This document shows positions 16,815 to 25,180 of a DNA stretch of 45,400 nt, in pieces. The stretch spans positions 1 to 45,400 of the forward strand of contig PUOM01000004.1 of the NCBI GenBank assembly GCA_003552795.1, given 5' to 3'. Source of the stretch: Halomonas sp. GTDB lineage: Bacteria > Pseudomonadota > Gammaproteobacteria > Pseudomonadales > Halomonadaceae. The position numbers and the translations under genes are program-made. Each line of letters begins with the position of its first letter. Positions within the stretch are counted from its first letter, which is position 1. The notes under the pieces are model-generated. The model saw nothing but the letters and a program-made list of their open reading frames with translations. It did no database searches and had not been told where the DNA came from.

Positions 16815-17659
16815 TGACACTATTCGTCAACCGCCTGACCCAGCTCGATGTCTCCTGGTGGTGCTCGACGCGAGGTCTGGTCGGTGCCAGCTGGCAGGTC
16901 GATGTGGAGCTCGACGGCGAGCTCGGCGAGGACGGCATGCTGTTCGACTTCGGCGAGGTAAAGCCGTGGATCAAGCAGCGCCTGGATGCCGGTGCCGACC
17001 ACACCCTGCTGGTGCCCACCCGGGCCCCCGGCCTGGCGCTCCATGACTGCCGAGAGGGGCTCTGCGTGCGCAGCACCCTGCCCTGGACCATGGAGCTCAG
17101 GGCGCCACGCCAGGCGCTGACCCTGCTGCCCTGGCGGGAGATACAGGCCGAGCGTCTCGCCGATCACCTGGCGGCGGAGCTGATGCGCCGTCCGCCGCCG
17201 CGGGTCAGCGACATTCGCCTGCGCCTGCGTGAAGAGGAGATCGAAGGCGCGGCCTATACCTACAGCCATGGCCTGCGACGCCACGCCGGCAACTGTCAGC
17301 GCATCGCCCACGGCCACCGCTCGCGGCTCTACATCTGGCAGCAGGGCAAACGCGTCCCGGCTCTTGAGCGGCAGTGGGCCGACCGGCTGGCGGATCGCTA
17401 CCTGGTGGATGAGGCGGACATCGTTACCGACGTCGAGCCGAGCGGCCAGGCGCTGCTGGCCACTCGCTACCGCACGAATCAGGGGGAGTTCTTCCTGCGC
17501 CTGCCGCGGGAGCGCTGCCATGTGCTGCCGACGCCCACCACGGTGGAGTGGATCGCCGACTGGCTGGCCCGTCGGATCGCCGGCGAGACAGGAATCGCCA
17601 CCCGGGTGCAGGCCTTCGAGGGGATCGACAAGGGCGCCATCGCCCAGGCCGCGCCGTGA
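16814..17659 (+). CDS. queD: Tandem QueD-like 6-carboxytetrahydropterin synthase
   Basis: A 281-aa protein that looks like two fused QueD (PTPS/T-fold) domains, about twice the usual 120 aa. In the first half the zinc-binding region is degenerate (GLVGASW where CxxxHGHxY is usual), but DFGEVK (45-50) and the catalytic Asp62-His63 are kept. In the second half the zinc and Cys region is present (His152, Cys161, His166, His168 in NCQRIAHGH), together with PTTVEWIADWL (241-251) and Glu269, while DFG and DH are missing. A single composite active site built from both halves is my inference. Its position between queE and ykgJ, with overlapping start and stop, supports a role in queuosine synthesis. 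The symbol is given by function and context, not by full-length orthology. Confidence 0.8.
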   Translation: MTLFVNRLTQLDVSWWCSTRGLVGASWQVDVELDGELGEDGMLFDFGEVKPWIKQRLDAGADHTLLVPTRAPGLALHDCREGLCVRSTLPWTMELRAPRQALTLLPWREIQAERLADHLAAELMRRPPPRVSDIRLRLREEEIEGAAYTYSHGLRRHAGNCQRIAHGHRSRLYIWQQGKRVPALERQWADRLADRYLVDEADIVTDVEPSGQALLATRYRTNQGEFFLRLPRERCHVLPTPTTVEWIADWLARRIAGETGIATRVQAFEGIDKGAIAQAAP

Positions 17660-17946
17660 TGGCTGCGGACAACGCCAGCGAGAGAACCAGCGCTGACGGC
17701 TGCCGCCCGGGGTGCGGCGCCTGCTGCATCGCCCCCTCGATCAGCACGCCGATTCCCGGCATGCCGGCAGGCAAGCCGGCCGGGGTACGCTGCGTTCAGC
17801 TGGATGACGACAACCTATGCCGGCTGTTCGGCGATCCGCGCCGACCCGCCGTCTGCGAGCAGTTTCGCTTTGATGTGTCGCTATGCGGCGAGCGCCGCGA
17901 GCAGGCGCTGGAACGCATCGCCACCCTGGAGAGCGCGACGCGGTAG
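17659..17946 (+). CDS. YkgJ-type cysteine-cluster protein
   Basis: A 95-aa protein with eight cysteines: CxxxCxxCC near residues 15-23, then single cysteines near 45, 54, 66 and 76. This is the YkgJ/UPF0153 zinc- or iron-binding cluster pattern, with C-R-L-F/Y and P-x-x-C-E-Q-F motifs. The family function is unknown. Its ATG overlaps the stop of the queD-like gene, so it is translationally coupled to the queuosine operon; a metal-handling role for QueE or QueC would be a guess. The gene ends 14 bp from the convergent small MvaT-like gene. Confidence 0.85.
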   Translation: MAADNASERTSADGCRPGCGACCIAPSISTPIPGMPAGKPAGVRCVQLDDDNLCRLFGDPRRPAVCEQFRFDVSLCGERREQALERIATLESATR

Positions 17947-17960
17947 CGTCGGCGGGAAGC

Positions 17961-18248
17961 TCAGGCGTGGCGTCGCGGCGCCTCGAGCGCTCTTAGCAGA
18001 CCGATCACGTCCTCGGCGGGCTTGTGATACTCCTGCATCAGCGTCCGCAGTCGATCCTCGAACTCATCGCGACCGGGGGCTTCGCCTGGCGATGGCGGTG
18101 TTGCCGCCGGGGCCTCGGCGGGGATATCCGAATCGACGTCTGAACTGTCGAGTTCGCGAAGCGCCTCGGCAAAGGCATCGTCGAGTTCACGGAACTTGCG
18201 CAGTTTTTCACGCTCGTCCATCGGTTTGCGCTGTGTCTGCTGTTTCAT
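17961..18248 (-). CDS. MvaT-like oligomerisation-domain protein lacking a DNA-binding domain
   Basis: A 95-aa acidic protein that I do not recognise as a named family. Residues 62-86 (EFEDRLRTLMQEYHKPAED onward) align without gaps to residues 35-59 of the MvaT protein encoded upstream, with 14 identities over 24 positions. The charged N-terminal helix (9-34) could be a coiled coil. A Ser/Asp/Pro/Ala linker (35-60) joins the two. The C-terminal DNA-binding domain of MvaT (GGNHKTLK) is absent; the protein ends right after the second helix. It has its own consensus promoter but no visible Shine-Dalgarno at 18248 (an alternative ATG is at 18221). By analogy with truncated H-NS proteins it might modulate MvaT, which is inference. 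It could instead be an eroding duplicate. Confidence 0.7.
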   Translation of the reverse strand: MKQQTQRKPMDEREKLRKFRELDDAFAEALRELDSSDVDSDIPAEAPAATPPSPGEAPGRDEFEDRLRTLMQEYHKPAEDVIGLLRALEAPRRHA

Positions 18249-18343
18249 TCTGGACCGGTCAGTCGTGGAGACGGCATGGGAAGATAAGTATCGGGGTGGG
18301 AGTGGAACACCGGACGCTTACCGAGATAGTGGGTGACTGCGCC

Positions 18344-18372
18344 ATTATAGCGCCACCGAGAGCCCGAGCGAA
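18344..18372 (-). promoter_or_regulatory. Promoter of the small MvaT-like gene
   Basis: On the minus strand a perfect TATAAT (18344-18349) is preceded after exactly 17 bp by TTCGCT (18367-18372). GGCGC flanks the -10 on both sides. The predicted start near 18337 leaves a leader of about 90 nt before the ATG at 18248. The mvaT terminator hairpin lies just upstream, so the two genes appear separately transcribed. Confidence 0.6.
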
Positions 18373-18389
18373 ACTGGGGCCCATACGCC

Positions 18390-18411
18390 GACGGCGCCCG
18401 AAGGCGCCGTC
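18390..18411 (-). terminator. mvaT terminator-like hairpin with UUCG tetraloop
   Basis: A perfect 9-bp stem GACGGCGCC / GGCGCCGTC closes a TTCG loop on the minus strand, the very stable C(UUCG)G form. That orientation fits an mvaT transcript, whose stop is 38 bp upstream. A T-tract is lacking, so termination may be partial. Confidence 0.55.
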
Positions 18412-18449
18412 GTCACACTGGCCTGGAGAACCTCACCGCAAGTGCCGGA

Positions 18450-18827
18450 TTACTCTTCGACGCGCACCAGCCAGGACTCCACGGTATCGCTGCTGTACTC
18501 GTCTTTCCACGCCTTCAGCGTCTTGTGGTTACCGCCGCGAGTTTCCACGACCTCACCGGTGTTGGGGTTCTTGTAGATCTTCAGCTTGCGCTTGCGGCGC
18601 CCGCCTGCCGGAGCGGCGGCAGCCTTGGGAGATGCGGTAGCGGGCTTCGGATCGAGCAGCGCAATGACGTCGGCGGCGCTCTTGTCGAACTCTTTCATCA
18701 GCGACTCGAGCCGCTCCTTGAACTCGAGCTCGGCCTGCAGGCGCTTGTCATTCTGCAGCTTCTCCATATTGGATTGAAGCTCTTTCAGCTGCTGCTCCAT
18801 CTGCATGTATTCGTTGATCAGGGACAT
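18450..18827 (-). CDS. mvaT: MvaT-family H-NS-like nucleoid silencer
   Basis: A 125-aa MvaT/MvaU homolog, the functional equivalent of H-NS in pseudomonads and relatives. The N-terminus MSLINEYMQMEQQLKELQ is the family start, helices to residue 60 form the dimer and oligomer interfaces, and a basic linker (GGRRKRKLK) leads to the DNA-binding domain with GGNHKTLKAW (98-107). It binds AT-rich DNA and silences horizontally acquired genes. I chose the ATG at 18827, preceded by AAGGAAG; an upstream in-frame start would add 12 unconserved residues. The upstream region is the AT-richest in the window and holds dyads, as expected for autoregulation. It occupies the place after rpsA where ihfB is usual. 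Confidence 0.93.
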   Translation of the reverse strand: MSLINEYMQMEQQLKELQSNMEKLQNDKRLQAELEFKERLESLMKEFDKSAADVIALLDPKPATASPKAAAAPAGGRRKRKLKIYKNPNTGEVVETRGGNHKTLKAWKDEYSSDTVESWLVRVEE

Positions 18828-19196
18828 GGTCTGACTTCCTTCTTTCGGAGGTGGCGGACGCAACGGGAATGGAATTATCCGGCCACGGGTTCAAGACAGG
18901 ATTATTCTGGATGATATCAGCACTCGGCGCAACTCGAGTCTCGCCATCATGGTGCAATAACGAATGACATCACACAAATGTCAGCTGACACCTAAGACTT
19001 CTGAACTTTCTGCTAATGAGACAACACATCCAATCCACCTACCCAGACTGTCATGATTAGCAGAGAGTCGCAGAGTAAGGGTCTTAAAGACCGGCTATCG
19101 CCAGACAGCATCCAGAAGCAGCAGAGCACTCTGGGCGCACGACTTGATGCAGGGAGCTCGTTGACACAGAGAACCTGAGGAGGGAGTTCGAAGCGT
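18828..19196. other. AT-rich gene-free region upstream of mvaT
   Basis: About 370 bp with no supportable gene. By hand count 18901-19200 is about 49% GC, far below the flanking genes. It contains the mvaT leader and presumably its promoter, overlapping dyads at 18965-18990, and isolated -10-like words, but no promoter pair I would call. A small RNA reading on the plus strand into the terminator at 19197-19232 cannot be excluded. Confidence 0.6.
18965..18990. promoter_or_regulatory. Overlapping dyads upstream of mvaT
   Basis: TGACAT-N7-ATGTCA (18965-18983) overlaps a perfect 12-bp palindrome TGTCAGCTGACA (18979-18990). Together they give three alternating TGACA/TGTCA half-sites within 26 bp, about 140 bp upstream of the mvaT start. 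They look like regulator-binding sites; the protein is unknown. Confidence 0.45.
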
Positions 19197-19232
19197 CAAA
19201 AAAACCGCCGCCCCGAGGGGCGGCGGTTTTTG
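19197..19232 (-). terminator. Rho-independent terminator of rpsA (bidirectional)
   Basis: A 9-10 bp GC stem (CCGCCGCCCC / GGGGCGGCGG, 19205-19226) is flanked by an A-run on one side and a T-run on the other, so it can act in both directions. It begins about 25 nt after the rpsA stop and separates the gyrA-rpsA operon from mvaT. Confidence 0.9.
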
Positions 19233-19256
19233 ATCTGTCGGAAAGTCGCTTTCCGA

Positions 19257-20933
19257 TCAGTCCTGACCCATCTGCTGCTTGATCAGGTCGCCGATGGTGG
19301 TCGGGCCACCGCTCTCGGCAGGCTCTTCACGCAGCTTCTTGAGGTTCTGACGCGTATCGTCCTGATCCTTGGCCTTGACGGACAGGGCGATCTGGCGGTT
19401 CTTGCGATCGACACCGATGATACGGGCCTCGACGCTGTCGCCTTCGTTCAGGACGTTGCGGGCATCCTCAACGCGATCGGCACTGATCTCGGACGCCTTC
19501 AGCACGGCGACGACATCGGTGGCCAGCTCGACCTGAGCCTGCTTGGCATCGACCTCGACCACGCGGCCGGTGACGACGGCACCCTTGTCGTGGACGGACA
19601 TGTACTCGGCTACCGGATCGGTATCCAGCTGCTTGATGCCCAGGGAGATGCGCTCGCGCTCCGGATCGATGGAGAGGATCACGGCCTCGGCCTCATCGCC
19701 CTTCTTGAAGCCGCGCACCGCTTCTTCGCCGGTATCGGTCCAGGAGATGTCGGAGAGGTGCACCAGGCCATCGATACCGCCTTCCAGGCCGATGAAGATA
19801 CCGAAGTCGGTGATCGACTTGATGGTGCCGGAAACCCGATCGCCCTTGTTGTACTGAGAGCTGAAGGTCTCCCACGGGTTGGCGGTGCACTGCTTGATAC
19901 CCAGGGAGATACGACGACGCTCCTCGTCGATATCCAGCACCATGACGTCCACATCGTCGCCCACCTGGACAACCTTGGACGGATGGATGTTCTTGTTGGT
20001 CCAGTCCATCTCGGAGACGTGGACCAGACCCTCGACACCCTCTTCCAGCTCGGCGAAACAGCCGTAGTCGGTAAGGTTGGTGACGGTGGCGTGAACCTTG
20101 GTGCCTTCCGGATAGCGATCCTTGATGTTGACCCAGGGATCTTCGCCCAGCTGCTTCAGACCCAGGGAGACGCGGTTGCGCTCGCGATCGAACTTCAGCA
20201 CCTTGACGCTGATCTCGTCGCCCACGGCCACGATTTCGCTCGGGTGCTTGATGCGCTTCCAGGCCATGTCGGTGATGTGCAGCAGACCGTCGACGCCGCC
20301 GAGGTCGACGAAGGCGCCGTAGTCGGTCAGGTTCTTGACGATACCCAGAATCTGCTGGCCTTCCTGCAGGGTGGCGAGCAGCGCCTCACGCTCGGCGCTG
20401 TTCTCGGCTTCGAGCACGGCACGGCGAGAGACCACAACGTTGTTGCGCTTCGGGTCGAGCTTGATGACCTTGAAGTCGAGTTCCTTGTTCTCGAGATGCG
20501 TGGTGTCGCGCACCGGACGCACATCGACCAGAGAACCCGGGAGGAAGGCGCGGATGGAGTCGACATCGACGGTGAAGCCGCCCTTGACCTTGCCGTTGAT
20601 CACGCCCTTGACGATCTCATCCTTCTCGAACGCCGCTTCCAGTACCTTCCACGCTTCGGCGCGCTTGGCCTTCTCGCGGGAGAGTCGAGTCTCACCGAAA
20701 CCGTCTTCGACGGCTTCCAGAGCGACGTGAACTTCGTCGCCGATGGCGATAGTCAGCTCGCCATTATCATCACGGAACTGGGCCGCGGGGATCTGACCTT
20801 CGGACTTCAGGCCGGCATTGACGGTGACCCAGTCACCCTCGATGTCGACGATGGTAGCCACGACGATCGCGCCCGGCTCCATGTTGATGTCCTGGAGAGA
20901 TTGTTCAAACAAGTCAGCAAAGCTTTCGCTCAT
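19257..20933 (-). CDS. rpsA: 30S ribosomal protein S1
   Basis: A 558-aa ribosomal protein S1 with six consecutive S1/OB repeats (about 21-87, 105-171, 192-260, 277-347, 364-434 and 451-520). The first two are the divergent ribosome-binding type and the last four the RNA-binding type (G-x-V-x-x-I/L-T-D-Y/F-G-x-F/C-V/I/A patterns such as [18 protein letters not shown]). Length and N-terminus ([13 protein letters not shown]) match gammaproteobacterial S1 (557 aa in E. coli). AGGA precedes the ATG. The 179-bp leader before cmk could hold a dedicated promoter and an S1 autoregulatory site; I cannot demonstrate either by eye. Confidence 0.98.
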   Translation of the reverse strand: MSESFADLFEQSLQDINMEPGAIVVATIVDIEGDWVTVNAGLKSEGQIPAAQFRDDNGELTIAIGDEVHVALEAVEDGFGETRLSREKAKRAEAWKVLEAAFEKDEIVKGVINGKVKGGFTVDVDSIRAFLPGSLVDVRPVRDTTHLENKELDFKVIKLDPKRNNVVVSRRAVLEAENSAEREALLATLQEGQQILGIVKNLTDYGAFVDLGGVDGLLHITDMAWKRIKHPSEIVAVGDEISVKVLKFDRERNRVSLGLKQLGEDPWVNIKDRYPEGTKVHATVTNLTDYGCFAELEEGVEGLVHVSEMDWTNKNIHPSKVVQVGDDVDVMVLDIDEERRRISLGIKQCTANPWETFSSQYNKGDRVSGTIKSITDFGIFIGLEGGIDGLVHLSDISWTDTGEEAVRGFKKGDEAEAVILSIDPERERISLGIKQLDTDPVAEYMSVHDKGAVVTGRVVEVDAKQAQVELATDVVAVLKASEISADRVEDARNVLNEGDSVEARIIGVDRKNRQIALSVKAKDQDDTRQNLKKLREEPAESGGPTTIGDLIKQQMGQD

Positions 20934-21112
20934 GGTGTTCCTACGTGATCAACGTTAAGTGCGGTCATGCCGCTTCCTCCGCACCACCAGCGAGTGCGGG
21001 CCTTATTTACCAAACCCCCGGAGATGTTGGCGCTGGTTCGACCTGGCTCGGCTATCGGGAATCGCTACCCAGCCACGTCATCACATGCTGCCGGAGGCGC
21101 CGCAAGGGAGTT

Positions 21113-21811
21113 TCAGGTGGCGGACGCCAGACCGCGTTCGGTCAGCAGCTCCGTCAGCCGATCCACCACTTCCGGTATCGTCAGGCGCGTGGTGTCAAGC
21201 GTAATGGCGTCATCTGCCGGCTTGAGCGGTGCCACGCTGCGTTGCATGTCGCGTGCATCGCGCGCCTGAATCTCCTTCAAAAGACTCGATAGACTAGCAT
21301 CCACCCCCGCTTCCCGCAACTGCAGCTGACGCCGACGCGCCCGCTCCTCGGCACTGGCGGTCAGGAAGATTTTCAGGGGGGCCTCGATGAATACCACGGT
21401 CCCCATGTCGCGACCATCGGCCACCAGGCCCGGCGCCTGACGGAAGTCGCGCTGGCGGTTCAGCAGCGCCTGGCGCACCGCGGGCAGCGCCGCCACCCGG
21501 GAGGCGGCATCGCCCACCTGCTCGGTGCGAATGGTGGTGGTGGCGTCATCGCCTTCCAGCAGGATTCGCGTGGCGTCCGCCTCGGCCACGAACACCACGT
21601 CAAGCTCGGCCGCCACACGGGCAAGCCCCGTCTCGTCATCCAGCGCCACGCCGTGCTTGCCAGCCGCCAGGGCCGTTAGCCGATAGAGGGCGCCGGAGTC
21701 GAGCAGGTGCCAGCCCAGGCGCTCGGCAACCAGCCGGCTGATGGTGCCCTTGCCGGCCCCGCCGGGGCCGTCGATGGCGAGTACGGGGGGGTGAGTCTCG
21801 ACCATGGTCAT
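21113..21811 (-). CDS. cmk: Cytidylate kinase
   Basis: A 232-aa (d)CMP kinase, phosphorylating CMP and dCMP to the diphosphates. The P-loop GPGGAGKGT (15-23) opens the protein; [19 protein letters not shown] and the lid region SAEERARRR follow. The length is as expected (E. coli 227 aa). Its ATG overlaps the stop of tyrA-aroA (ATGA); an alternative ATG is at 21805. cmk-rpsA adjacency is one of the best conserved in gammaproteobacteria. Confidence 0.97.
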   Translation of the reverse strand: MTMVETHPPVLAIDGPGGAGKGTISRLVAERLGWHLLDSGALYRLTALAAGKHGVALDDETGLARVAAELDVVFVAEADATRILLEGDDATTTIRTEQVGDAASRVAALPAVRQALLNRQRDFRQAPGLVADGRDMGTVVFIEAPLKIFLTASAEERARRRQLQLREAGVDASLSSLLKEIQARDARDMQRSVAPLKPADDAITLDTTRLTIPEVVDRLTELLTERGLASAT

Positions 21812-24075
21812 GCGTCCTCCTCGGCCACTTCCTCCTCGAGGCTCAGACCGACCCGGCGGGCCAGGTCGCTGAAGCCGGGGAAAGAGGTGGCCACGTTGCT
21901 GCAGTCATCGATGACGATCTCGTCACCGGCGCGCAGCGCGGCGATGGCGAACGACATGGCGATGCGGTGGTCCTCGAGGCTATCGATACGCCCGCCGCCA
22001 TAGTTGGGGCCTTCGCTGCTGCCGCCACCGACGATATCGATGCCGTCCTCGACCAGGGTGTGCGCCACGCCGATGGCGGCCAGACCGTCGGCCATGGCCT
22101 GCAGGCGGTCGGACTCCTTGACGCGCAGCTCCTCCGCCCCGCGCAGGCGGGTGGTGCCTTGCGCATTGGCCGCGGCGATAAAGAGCGCCGGGAACTCGTC
22201 GATGGCCAGCGGCACCTGGTCGACGGGGATGTCGATCCCCTTGAGCGCCGCATAGCGGATATGCAGGTCCGCGACCGGCTCGCCGCCCACCTCGCGCCGG
22301 TTCTCCAGGCGCAGATCGGCGCCCATGAGCTGGAGGATATTGATCACGCCGATGCGAGTCGGATTGATCCCGACATGCTCCAGTACCAGATCGGAGCCCG
22401 GGGTGATCGCCGCTGCCACCAGGAAGAAGGTGGCCGAGGAGATATCCGAGGGCACATCGATGGGTGCCGCGGTGAGCGTGCCGCCCCCCTGAAGCCAGCA
22501 GGTATCGCCGTCGCGCTGCACCTCGTAGCCAAAGCCCTGGAGCATGCGCTCGGTATGGTCGCGGGTCGGTGCCGGCTCGCGCACCCGGGTCTCGCCCTCG
22601 GCGTAGAGCCCGGCCAGCAGCAGGCAGGACTTCACCTGGGCGCTGGCCATGGGCATGTCATAGGTGATGCCCTTGAGGACGCGGTTGCCGTGGATATGCA
22701 GCGGCGGACGGCCGCCTTCGGCGGTATCGATCACCGCGCCCATCAGGCGCAGCGGATCGGCCACCCGGCCCATGGGACGCTTGGTCAGGGAGGTATCGCC
22801 GGTGAGCTCGGTACTGAAGGCCTGGCCGGCCAGCAGCCCCGCGAAGAGGCGCATGGCAGTGCCGGCGTTGCCCACGTAGAGGGGCCCCGAGGGCGCCTTC
22901 AAGCCGTGCATGCCGACGCCGTGGATCGTGACGCGGCCTTGATGAGGCCCTTCGATGGCCACGCCCATCTCGCGGAAGGCCTGCAGGGTGGCCAGGCTGT
23001 CTTCTCCCTCCAGGAACCCCTTCACCTCGGTGACGCCCTCGGCCAGGGCGCCGAGCATGATGGAGCGGTGGGAGATCGACTTGTCGCCGGGCACGCGAAT
23101 ACGGCCGGTCACGGCGCCACCCGGGGCGACCCGGTAGCGCAGCTTGCCTTGCTGTTGCATCTGATATTCCGCCTGATAACTGGTCTTGTTGAGCAGGGAG
23201 TCAAAGTAGTGGCGCGCGTGGCTGGCGCGGTCGAAGGTGGCCAGCATGGCGTCGCCGTCACCGCCCTCCACGGCTTGGCGCAGGCGCGCGAGGCCGGCCT
23301 CGAAGTCATCCAGGGAGGCGAGCACCGCCTCGCGATTGGCCATGAAGATGTCACGCCACATCACCGGGTCGCTGCCGGCAATGCGGGTGAAGTCGCGAAA
23401 GCCCCCCGCGGCGTAGCGGAAGATCTCCAGCCGCTCGTCCTGACGCGCCAGGGTATCCACCAGAGAGAAAGCGAGCAGGTGCGGCAGATGACTGGTGCGC
23501 GCCAGCACCTGGTCGTGCCGCTCCACGGCCATCTCCAGCACCTCGGCGCCGCAGGCCTCCCACAGGGCCCGCACCCGGGCCAGGGCCGCAGGATCGGTAT
23601 CGGGCTCCGGGGTCAGGATCACCTTGTGGCGCACATAGAGCTCGGGGTTGGCGGCCGCCACGCCGCTCTTCTCGGAGCCGGCGATGGGATGCCCCAGGAC
23701 GAGGCGCAGCGGCACCCGGCCGAAGGCCTCAAGGGCGCAGTCGCGAACAGCCGCCTTGGTGCTGCCCACATCGGTGATCACGGCCTCTGGCTCGCTGCCC
23801 AGATGACGCGCCAGCTCGGCCATCACGCCGCGCATGGCCAGCACCGGCACCGCCAGCACGATCAGGCTCGCCCCCTCGACGACATCGGCCAGCTCGGTGG
23901 CACCGCGATCGACCAGCCCCATCTCCACGCCCCGGGCGACCTCTTCAGCGTCCGGGTCACAGGCATGGATGGCGCCCCGAAACCCCGCGGCGCGCAGGGC
24001 CGCGGCCAGGGAGCCGCCGATCAGGCCCAGGCCCACGATCAGAATCCGCGATTCGGCGACCGGCCGCTTGATCAT
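21808..24075 (-). CDS. aroA: Fused prephenate dehydrogenase / EPSP synthase (TyrA-AroA)
   Basis: A bifunctional protein of 755 aa (758 from a GTG at 24084). Residues about 7-297 are a TyrA-type prephenate dehydrogenase: the NAD motif GLGLIGGSL is at about 15-23, and [18 protein letters not shown] and [11 protein letters not shown] follow. After the linker [14 protein letters not shown] the AroA domain starts (about 314), with [24 protein letters not shown] and the DHR-IAMSF end motif. It makes both 4-hydroxyphenylpyruvate and 5-enolpyruvylshikimate-3-phosphate, two non-consecutive aromatic steps. This fusion is known in Pseudomonas and Halomonas relatives. The GTG at 24084 and the ATG at 24075 both lack a strong Shine-Dalgarno; I chose the ATG. 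Confidence 0.95.
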   Translation of the reverse strand: MIKRPVAESRILIVGLGLIGGSLAAALRAAGFRGAIHACDPDAEEVARGVEMGLVDRGATELADVVEGASLIVLAVPVLAMRGVMAELARHLGSEPEAVITDVGSTKAAVRDCALEAFGRVPLRLVLGHPIAGSEKSGVAAANPELYVRHKVILTPEPDTDPAALARVRALWEACGAEVLEMAVERHDQVLARTSHLPHLLAFSLVDTLARQDERLEIFRYAAGGFRDFTRIAGSDPVMWRDIFMANREAVLASLDDFEAGLARLRQAVEGGDGDAMLATFDRASHARHYFDSLLNKTSYQAEYQMQQQGKLRYRVAPGGAVTGRIRVPGDKSISHRSIMLGALAEGVTEVKGFLEGEDSLATLQAFREMGVAIEGPHQGRVTIHGVGMHGLKAPSGPLYVGNAGTAMRLFAGLLAGQAFSTELTGDTSLTKRPMGRVADPLRLMGAVIDTAEGGRPPLHIHGNRVLKGITYDMPMASAQVKSCLLLAGLYAEGETRVREPAPTRDHTERMLQGFGYEVQRDGDTCWLQGGGTLTAAPIDVPSDISSATFFLVAAAITPGSDLVLEHVGINPTRIGVINILQLMGADLRLENRREVGGEPVADLHIRYAALKGIDIPVDQVPLAIDEFPALFIAAANAQGTTRLRGAEELRVKESDRLQAMADGLAAIGVAHTLVEDGIDIVGGGSSEGPNYGGGRIDSLEDHRIAMSFAIAALRAGDEIVIDDCSNVATSFPGFSDLARRVGLSLEEEVAEEDA

Positions 24076-24087
24076 CGAAGCCACGGC

Positions 24088-25179
24088 CTAGAGCACGCCG
24101 ATCGGGTAGGAGCCCAGCACCTTGACCTCGGCGGCGCGCAGGCGCACCTCCTCCAGCACCGCGGCGACCCGGGGCTCGTCGCGATGCCCCTTGAAGTCGA
24201 TGAAGAAGACGTAGTTCCAGACGCCGCTGCGCGAGGGACGGGTCTCCAGGCGGGTCATGTCGATCTGGTGACGATGGAAGGGTTCGAGCAGGTCGTGCAG
24301 GGCGCCGGGCTGGTTGCGCATGGCCACCACGATGGAGGTCTTGTCCTCGCCGGACATGGGCACATCCTGATTGCCGATGATCAAAAAGCGCGTGGAGTTG
24401 TCCGGGCGATCCTCGATCTTCTCGGCCAGACGGCTCAGGCCATAGAGCTTGGCGGCCATGTCGCCGGCGATGGCCGCGCTGTGCCACTCGGTCTTGACCA
24501 GCCGAGCCGCCTCGGCGTTGGAAGACACCGGCACCCGCTCGGCGTGGGGAAAATGGGCATCGAGCCACTTGCGACACTGGGCGAAGGATTGGGGATGGGA
24601 GTAGATCCGCGAGACCTTGTCCTGAAGCGTGGTCTCGCCCACCAGCAGGTGGTGGTGGATACGCAGCACCGCCTCGCCACAGATGCGCAGCGACGAGTCC
24701 ATGAAGGAGTCCAGGGTATGATTGACAACCCCTTCGGTGGAGTTTTCCACCGGAACCACGCCGTAGTTGACGGCGCCGGCCTCCACCTCGCGGAACACCT
24801 CGTCGATGGCCGCCATGGGCAGGCTGATGGCGCTGTCACCGAAGTGCTTGAGGGTCGCCTGCTGGGTGAAGGTGCCCTCCGGCCCCAGATAGGCCACCTT
24901 GACCGGCTGCTCCAGCGCCAGACAGGCGGACATGATCTCCCGGAACAGCCGGGCCATCTCCTCGTTCTCGAGAGGTCCCTTGTTGAGCGCCATGATCCGG
25001 CGCAGCACCTGGGCCTCGCGCTCGGGGCGGTAGAACACCGTCCCGGGATCCTCGGAAAGCTTCACCTGTGCCACTCGCTGAGCACAGGCCGCCCGCTCGC
25101 TGATCAGCGCCAGGATCTCGCTGTCCAGCTCGTCGATGCGCTGGCGCAGCGCCTCCAGGTCGATGGGGGTATCGCTCAT
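24088..25179 (-). CDS. pheA: Bifunctional chorismate mutase / prephenate dehydratase
   Basis: A 363-aa P-protein of phenylalanine synthesis. Domains in order: AroQ chorismate mutase (about 7-90, LRQRIDELDSEILALISERA), prephenate dehydratase (95-270, starting VAYLGPEGTFTQQA, with catalytic STRF at 262-265), and a C-terminal ACT domain for Phe feedback (GALHDLL and LETRPSR, near the GALV and ESRP effector motifs). The ATG at 25179 follows GAGAAGGGG. It starts one base after the serC stop, and the fused tyrA-aroA follows within 12 bp. hisC, which often separates pheA and tyrA in pseudomonads, is absent. Confidence 0.97.
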   Translation of the reverse strand: MSDTPIDLEALRQRIDELDSEILALISERAACAQRVAQVKLSEDPGTVFYRPEREAQVLRRIMALNKGPLENEEMARLFREIMSACLALEQPVKVAYLGPEGTFTQQATLKHFGDSAISLPMAAIDEVFREVEAGAVNYGVVPVENSTEGVVNHTLDSFMDSSLRICGEAVLRIHHHLLVGETTLQDKVSRIYSHPQSFAQCRKWLDAHFPHAERVPVSSNAEAARLVKTEWHSAAIAGDMAAKLYGLSRLAEKIEDRPDNSTRFLIIGNQDVPMSGEDKTSIVVAMRNQPGALHDLLEPFHRHQIDMTRLETRPSRSGVWNYVFFIDFKGHRDEPRVAAVLEEVRLRAAEVKVLGSYPIGVL

Positions 25180-25180
25180 G

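Noticed and set aside
17961-18827. Genomic island carrying mvaT and the small paralog
   Set aside because: No integrase, transposase, flanking repeats or tRNA target is visible. Only the intergenic DNA, not the two genes, is clearly AT-richer.
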